Assembly: GCF_025515455.1 (NCBI RefSeq)
Contig: NZ_JAOPHP010000008.1
Location: 1 to 37,675, forward strand
Origin: Mycoplasma sp. CSL7503-lung
Lineage (GTDB): Bacteria > Bacillota_I > Bacilli_A > Mycoplasmatales > Metamycoplasmataceae
Direction: 5' to 3'
Length of the DNA: 37,675 bases
Both the position numbers and the translations under genes were made by a program. Shown one piece after another: positions 31,969 through 37,675 of the stretch; the first letter of the stretch is position 1, and each line of letters begins with the position of its first letter. The notes under the pieces are model-generated. The model saw only the letters and a program-made list of their open reading frames with translations, was not told where the DNA came from and did no database searches.

Positions 31969-32879
31969 TGAAAAAAATGAAAAAATGATTTCTTTTATCT
32001 TCGATTCTAGCCTTAGTTCCAACAGTTGCTGTTTCATGTCAAAAAACACAAAATATATCTAATGAAACTAAAATGAGTCAAATTGTTACAAAAGAAATAA
32101 AAGAAGATAAATGAGATGTTTTCTTAAAATATGAATATGTAAATTCATTATTAAATTTAACTTTTAAAACAGAAAAAAGTAAGAACGCATATATTAAAAA
32201 GCAAAGAGAAATAAGTGATGAATATTTAACACAAATAAAAGATTATTTACTTTATGGTAATAATGTAGTTGCAATGTATCGTTCTGATGATAGTTTTTTT
32301 TCTAGCAAAAAAGTAATAGGTTTAAAAGATTATCGTGAAAAATTATCTGAATTATTTTCGAAAAATTGACTTTGATTCTTATTTAATTTAGACAGATTTA
32401 CTTTTGCTCTTTATGATGCATTTGATCAATTTCAAGGTACACTTGAAGCATTAAGTCAAGATATACAAAAAAGCAGTTTAGAAACAAGTGCATTTAATAG
32501 ACCAACAACAAATGAAGTTTTACAATATGTTATTGAAGAAAATGTAATGGATGAAAACTTAGAATATGATGCTTATTTATTGACTAAACAAGGAATTATT
32601 TTAAAAATTTCATTTTCTACTCAGGTAAAAGATGGTGAGCAAGATATTCCAAAAAATAAACAAAAAACTAACGTAGCTATTTTTACTTATTCATATATTT
32701 ATCCCTCATTATTTCAAAACCAAATAGCTCTACAAAATTTTGATTTAGCTAAATATGCTAGAGCAGTAAAGTTAGCTTCCACTTTTGGCTCAAAAAGATG
32801 AGTTAAAATATTATTCGATGAACAAAATGGTGGGACACCCTTACGTTTTACAATTGTATATGTAGATGATAAAAAATAA
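31968..32879 (+). CDS. Lipoprotein 3 of a tandem family, aromatic-rich
   Basis: The 303-aa protein has lipobox AVSC (Cys 24). Paralog marks are YEYVNSLLNLTFKTEKSKN, the aromatic cluster KNWLWFLFNLDRFTFALYD and DAYLLTKQGIILKISFS. It closes the operon, with a strong terminator about 45 bases on. Position-for-position agreement of these three segments across the three genes is by eye; overall identity is low. Confidence 0.8.
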
Positions 32880-32922
32880 TTTAATAAAAAGTTATTTATT
32901 ATTAAGAAACTTTTGTTTTATT

Positions 32923-32958
32923 AAAAAATCCATAGTTTATTATATCTATGGATTTTTT
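32923..32958. terminator. Bidirectional terminator after the lipoprotein operon
   Basis: AAAAAATCCATAG / CTATGGATTTTTT forms a 13-bp stem around a 10-base loop, with A and T flanks so that it can serve both converging transcripts. A weaker hairpin (AAAAGTT/AACTTTT) lies just before it. Confidence 0.85.
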
Positions 32959-32969
32959 AATAATTAATA

Positions 32970-33566
32970 CTATAAATCGAATGATTTGAGTTTAGAAACA
33001 AATAATTCTTTATTTTCTTCGTAGTATGCTTCTGGATTAGTATCTTTAAATAATGCTGTTTTTGTACCTGTAATTTCGATTGTATCAACTTTTTTTGCTC
33101 CTAAAAAGTTAAATGTACCAACTAATCAATTTATATGACTTCCTCATTGGTATCAATCGCGCGGTGCACCTTGAGATGCGATTACTAAAACGTTTAATTT
33201 ATCTAACAAACCAATAGCATCACCTTTTTTAGAATATTTATATGAGAATGTTTTATTTGCAACAGCTATTGAATCAATAAAGTTTTTAACAACGGCGGCA
33301 GCTCCAAAGTTTGTCATTGATTCAGAAATAATTAATAAATCTGTTTCTTTTAATTTATCAATTCAAAAATCACTTTTAATATCGTTAAAGTATGTTTTTC
33401 ATGTTGAGCTTGTTAAAAACACTTTTGAGTGTGTGTCATTTAAGTTAAATTTTTCAACTTGGTGACCTTCTGCAACTAATTTTTCATATAATTTATTCAT
33501 AGTTACTGTTGAATATGAGTTGTTTGAATTATCTAATGATCCTTCCAAAAATAGTATTTTTTTCAT
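32970..33566 (-). CDS. azoR: FMN-dependent NADH-azoreductase-like flavodoxin-fold protein
   Basis: The 198-aa protein matches the AzoR/AcpD family: phosphate-binding N-terminal segment ILFLEGSLDNSNNSYS, SESMTNFGAAAVVKNFIDSI (the usual PMYNFxxPxxLKxWID site, altered) and ASQGAPRDWYQWGSH near residue 140. It should bind FMN and reduce quinones or azo compounds; the true mycoplasma substrate is unknown. GGGGGA precedes ATG 33566. UGA Trp codons occur. It is a single-gene unit converging on the lipoprotein operon. Confidence 0.85.
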
Positions 33567-33723
33567 TTTTTCCCCCTAAAATTGTGTTTTTATATTTTTA
33601 ATATAATTATTATATCATTTTTTACCTTTAAAATTTTAAAATCAAAACAAAATAAAATATATTTTTTTCAATTATAAGAGTAAAATTAAATGTATATTAA
33701 AAATTACAAAAAGGAGTTAATAT

Positions 33724-34911
33724 ATGGCAAAATTTAAACGTATATTTATGATTGTAACAGACGGTCTAGGAATTGGTCCTGATAGAGATCAAAAATTCTT
33801 TGGTGATGCTGGTGCTAATACAATAAGATCAGCTTCTATGGTTGAAGAATTTAAAATTGACACATGAAAAAAATTAGGAATAGGTAATATTACAAATTTA
33901 AATGGTAATTATCATGTCCCAAAAACATTAGCATATATGGCTAAAGTTCAAGAAGTTTCAAATGCAAAAGATACTTTAGCAGGTCACTGAGAAATGATGG
34001 GTATTAAAACAGTTACACCATTTCCGACTTTTACAGAAACAGGATTCCCACAAGAATTAATTGATGAGTTATCAAAGGCTTTTGATGGAAGACCGATTGT
34101 TGGTAATAAATCTTCATCAGGTACTGAAATAATTAATGAATTAGCACACGAAGAAAAAGAAAGAGGAGCTATAATAGTTTATACATCACTTGATTCTGTT
34201 TTGCAAATATGTGCTCACGAAGAATGAACAGGATTAGATAATCTATATAGATATGCAAAAGCTGCTCGTGAAATTTGTTCATCTCGTCCAGAATGAAATG
34301 TAGGTCGTATTATTGCTAGACCATACATTGGAACATTTGGAAGTTTTGAAAGAACATTTAATAGACATGACTACGCAAATAAACCAAGTGAAATGATTTT
34401 AAACAGACTACAAGATAAAGGTGTTGAAGTTGTTTCAATAGGTAAAATTAATGATATTTTTGTTGGTCAAGGAATTAGCACTCATTATTCAAGTCAAGGT
34501 GATGAAGATGGTATGGATATTACAATAGAATTGGCACAACAAGAAACAGAAAATAAATTTATTTTTACTAATTTAGTACAATTCGATTCGCATTATGGAC
34601 ACAGACGTAATGTTCATGGTTATGCCGAAAATATTGCTAAGTTAGATGTTAAATTAGGTAAATTAATTAACGCAATGCGTGAAGATGATTTATTAATTGT
34701 TACTTCAGATCATGGTAATGATCCATTATATCCAGGTTTTAATCATACAAGAGAGTTTTTACCTGCTACTATTTTTTCAAAAATGTTTACAAAACCAAAA
34801 GTTTTACCAAACTTCCAAGGTTTAGGAACGTTAGGTAATATTGTTGCTAAAAACTTTGGAGTTGATATTGTTGAAGAAACAGGTGACGACATTTTTGATC
34901 AATTAGTTTAA
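33724..34911 (+). CDS. deoB: Phosphopentomutase
   Basis: The 395-aa enzyme interconverts (deoxy)ribose-1-phosphate and -5-phosphate in nucleoside salvage. Alkaline-phosphatase-fold marks are [12 protein letters not shown] (metal Asp), [11 protein letters not shown] (phosphorylated Thr), [28 protein letters not shown] and [18 protein letters not shown] (metal ligands). AAGGAG precedes the ATG. Several UGA Trp codons occur. It is ended by a good hairpin. Confidence 0.96.
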
Positions 34912-34913
34912 TT

Positions 34914-34944
34914 AAAAAATGCAAATTTTAAGTTTGCATTTTTT
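34914..34944. terminator. Terminator between deoB and the right lipoprotein
   Basis: AAAAAATGCAAA / TTTGCATTTTTT forms a 12-bp stem with a 7-base loop, symmetric enough to act in both directions for the convergent pair. Confidence 0.8.
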
Positions 34945-34972
34945 ATTATTTTATACATATTAAAAATGTTAT

Positions 34973-36193
34973 TTAATTATTTCTACTACTAAATAATATT
35001 TGTGTAATTCTGTTTTTGACAGAATCAAATAAACTTAAAATAGTATTTATTTTTTGAGGAATTTGATTGTTATTTGCTATCTTTTCTATAACATTTGTGA
35101 AATAATTTGCGATTTCTGTTTTAAATTCATTTGATCCAATGAATTTATTATTTAAAACTAATAAATTTTTTAAATTATTAGTTAATAACTCTTTATCATT
35201 TTGATTTAAACCATTAAATCTAAATGAAGTTGTTCCGTTTGGTTCTCTATTATAACTATATAATTTACTGAAAATACCACTAATTACCATTATTTTTTGA
35301 TATATCTCTTGAGGATTATTGTTTAGATCTGGACTTAATAATGAACTTATAGAAACCTCGATATCAGAATCTTTTATTTGTTCCTTAATAACTAATTCTT
35401 TTATTTTTGGTTGTCTTTTAAAAACGTTTAATGACATATTTTTTAGTCTTTCAAGTGTATCTGCAATGCCTAAAAAATCTTTTAGTTTATCAATTACAAA
35501 CATTTGGTTTTGTATTGATGCATTTATACCTAGTCTAAAAGTATTATATAACTCTGAAAGACTATTTGCTTTTTGCAATGTTTTTTCAACATCAAGAACT
35601 TCTTTTAATACAGGTAAAATTTCGTAAGATATAATTTCTTTTGTTTCTTTTGCGCTAAAACCTAAACTCATTGTAAGATTTGAAAAAATACTTAAAACAT
35701 TTTCGATTATCATTTTAAAATTTTCTTTAACTTCTTTATCTTTTGCGATTGCTACAAAACTTTCTTTAAATGATTTGATATATTGTAAGATATGTTCATT
35801 AATTATTTGTACTTGCCCATTCTCGTTATTAGAATTTATTGAGTATAATTTTAAAAATTTTGAATTTTCAGGTACTCTATAAGAATATTGATCTACCTTA
35901 TCTTTTTCACTTAATTGTTGAATTTCATTATTAATAATTTCATTTAGTTTTTCAACACCTTTTTGTATTTCTTCAACAAGAACATTAGCTTGCAATGAGT
36001 TTTCACTATTTAATTCATTAATTGCTTGTACGTTATTTTCGCTATTTAATTGAATTGTTGATTTGCTATAAATAACTTCTGGGTCATCTGCTTTTTTGCT
36101 AGTTTGTTCATTAGCACTACATGATACAGAAAAAACTAGCGAACTAGACATAGAAGGCACTAAAGTACCTAACATAAATTTTCATTTTTTCAT
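34973..36193 (-). CDS. Surface lipoprotein, 406 aa, helical, function unknown
   Basis: The start is ATG 36193, giving MKKWKFMLGTL and a signal that ends in lipobox SVSC (Cys about 25). TGA at codon 4 hides this start under the standard code. Residues 45-70 contain a short duplicated motif (QLNSENNVQAIN, ELNSENSLQAN). The rest is helical, rich in Leu, Asn, Lys and Glu, with amphipathic patterns to the end. No family is recognised. It shares lipoprotein design, not clear homology, with the 143-1918 gene. Confidence 0.85.
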
Positions 36194-36502
36194 ATTTTAT
36201 TTTTAGAACTCCCTAATATAAATTAAATTATCAAAATTATTATATTAAAATTCTATGTAATTTATTTTATTTGGTTATAAAAAATTCTACATAGTTAATA
36301 AAGTTTAATAATAATGTAGTTTGCCAATGATACTCAAACCAACTTAAATGCTAAAGAAAGATAATATAAAATATTGTTTTTTACTTAAAAAAGCACTATA
36401 ATTGTGAATTAATTTAAAAAAATATTTTAAAAGTATCTATTATTAAAAGAATCTAATAATATTGAATATATTGGTGGTTCAAAAAATGGTTATTCAATAA
36501 TT
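36194..36502. other. Gene-poor gap beside the lipoprotein gene
   Basis: This 309-base gap is very A/T-rich. It holds the lipoprotein promoter side (minus-strand TATATT near 36217). On the plus strand near 36438-36523 a short Met-less frame reads SNNIEYIGGSKNGYSIIKN before a stop. That may be a scrap of an older gene, but it is too short to assign. Confidence 0.4.
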
Positions 36503-36540
36503 AAAAATGAAATTAAGAATTAAAACTTAATTTCATTTTT
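36503..36540 (-). terminator. Terminator of the restriction-gene fragment
   Basis: AAAAATGAAATTAAG / CTTAATTTCATTTTT forms a 15-bp stem with an 8-base loop. It lies just past the minus-strand stop at 36543. Confidence 0.8.
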
Positions 36541-36542
36541 CT

Positions 36543-37538
36543 TTAAATATCTTTTGGTATATTGTATATTCAACTTATAGTTTGATTAGTATTAATGTTT
36601 TGTTTGATATTATCATTTACTTTCATATTTGTACTTCCACCACCCGCGATAATAAATTTATTTGAAGTTGCAATAGATTTATCTACTTTAATTAGTATCG
36701 AAGATACAATTTGAACTGGTGTTGTATACTTATTAATTTCATTATAATAACCTTGATATGAATCAATTATTTTGTCAGTTTTCAAATCGTCATAATCATT
36801 ATTAAAATCTTTAATCTCAACATTAACTTGATGTTCGATTTTATTAGTTTTATAAACTAAAATAAAATCAGGAAATTGGCGCTTGATATTACTATCTTCA
36901 TCATAATATTCATAAAATATACCACTGCTTACAGGGTTACGATATAGCGATATATTTGAGTATTTATTTTCTTTAAGATCACTTTTAAATAAATGAATGA
37001 TACTATTAATAAAACTTATTTCATTTTTAGAGTCATAATAATGAAGATGTTTATTATTTTTGGATTCTAGTAAAGCAACTAATTCGTATTGATATTTTAA
37101 GTCTTGTTCAATAAATTCAATTTTAAATTCTTCATCAGAAATTTCGAAATTAATATCTGAAGGAAGTTGTTTATCATATATTAGTTTAAACTCATGAATA
37201 TTACGTTTACCAATTTCTTTTTTACGTTGTTCTAAAATGTATTTTTTAACGCTAGGATAAACTCTTTTGATAAAAGAATATCAAAGTAGTAAATTAATAT
37301 AATCGCTATATTCTTTATCAAAATATTCATTCAACATTCTAACTAGTTTTAGGTTTATAATGTTTGAAACCTTGCTTTGAAATTCTTTAACAAACTTTGT
37401 TAGTTGAACAATATTATTGATCTTGTAATTAACAAATTCATTTTCGAAGTTTTTATCTTTTTCAACTATCTTTTCATCTTTAATACTTAAAAAACCATTT
37501 TTTTGATAGTAGTCTAAATAAAAATTATAATTACTCAA
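36543..37538 (-). CDS. 5'-truncated fragment resembling a type III restriction enzyme nuclease domain
   Basis: The 331-codon frame is open from about the terminal repeat to TAA 36543, with two UGA Trp (37281, 36570). The only possible start near the 5' end is TTG 37538, with no Shine-Dalgarno; an in-frame TAA lies inside the repeat five codons upstream of the open run. Residues about 190-240 read SLYRNPVSSGIFYEYY, then FPDFILVYK and VNVEIKDFN, a PD-(D/E)xK nuclease core as at the C-terminus of type III Res subunits. No helicase motifs are present, although Res proteins place these ahead of the nuclease. So this looks like the tail end of a larger gene. A stand-alone nuclease is the alternative. 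Confidence 0.6.
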
Positions 37539-37548
37539 TAATTTATTA

Positions 37549-37675
37549 GTAAGTTAGGTGAATAAAATTTGACACAAAACTCATATTAATTTTTTATTGA
37601 TATGAGTTTTTTTCATTTTAATTTATTAAATTATATATTATATTAACACCGAAAATAATATAACTCAAATTATAT
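37549..37675. repeat. Right copy of the perfect 127-bp terminal inverted repeat
   Basis: This is the exact reverse complement of positions 1-127. It begins 10 bases beyond the TTG of the restriction-gene fragment and runs to the window end. Confidence 0.95.
37576..37613 (+). terminator. Orphan terminator in the right repeat
   Basis: The same hairpin as at 63-100, now facing right, with T on the plus side. The gene to its left is transcribed away from it, so it has no visible transcript to end. Confidence 0.7.

Noticed and set aside
36438..36523. Short plus-strand peptide SNNIEYIGGSKNGYSIIKN as a gene
   Set aside because: No start codon or ribosome site and only about 30 codons; at most a scrap of an older gene.

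Overview
This is a strongly AT-rich stretch of a mollicute chromosome, most likely a Mycoplasma/Mycoplasmopsis-type organism. The clearest sign is UGA read as tryptophan (genetic code 4). At least twenty conserved genes (uvrC, argS, cysS, atpA, atpB, deoB and others) read through in-frame TGA at Trp positions and end at TAA or TAG. Other mollicute marks are many Val/Ser-Cys lipoproteins, a minimal SRP RNA, a short RpoE delta factor, and A/T-only hairpin terminators. The species cannot be named from sequence alone.

Layout, left to right: (1) 1-1918: a 127-bp end repeat with a terminator, then a 591-aa surface lipoprotein (-). (2) 2064-6650 (+): SRP RNA, a Nudix hydrolase starting at GTG, tRNA-Arg(UCU), and a two-gene heterodimeric ABC exporter. 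(3) 6642-8545 (-): folA, thyA, msrA. (4) 8658-10014 (-): a decayed surface-protein gene related to the live gene at 25684. (5) 10155-11891 (+): uvrC. (6) 11931-15551 (-): cysS - rlmB - sigma-like gene - rpmG - secE - nusG, the order of the Bacillus subtilis cysS-rlmB-sigH-rpmGB-secE-nusG block without mrnC and yacP. (7) 15589-18483 (+): argS, rpoE, fba. (8) 18606-25503 (+): a complete F1Fo ATP synthase operon, atpI-B-E-F-H-A-G-D-C. (9) 25501-27388: a surface-protein cassette bounded by two identical 41-bp copies of the atp terminator. Its gene has a T17 tract next to the -10 box, three 84-aa-type repeats and a BspA-like leucine-rich C-terminus. (10) 27684-32879 (+): a five-gene operon with an ABC permease, an ATPase and three tandem lipoproteins that look like paralogs. 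(11) 32970-34911: an azoreductase-like gene (-) and deoB (+). (12) 34973-37538 (-): a lipoprotein and a 331-codon fragment resembling the nuclease end of a type III restriction enzyme. The fragment stops abruptly at the inverted copy of the 127-bp repeat.

The housekeeping part is ordinary: nucleotide metabolism (folA/thyA/deoB), translation (argS, cysS, rlmB, rpmG), secretion (secE, SRP RNA), transcription (nusG, rpoE, sigma-like), repair (uvrC, msrA, Nudix) and energy (atp, fba). The accessory part is surface biology and recombination. It includes a probable phase-variable promoter, a cassette between direct repeats, a dead relative of that cassette's gene, an expanding lipoprotein family with its own ABC transporter, and a restriction-gene remnant at a repeat edge. 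These are the places worth a second look.
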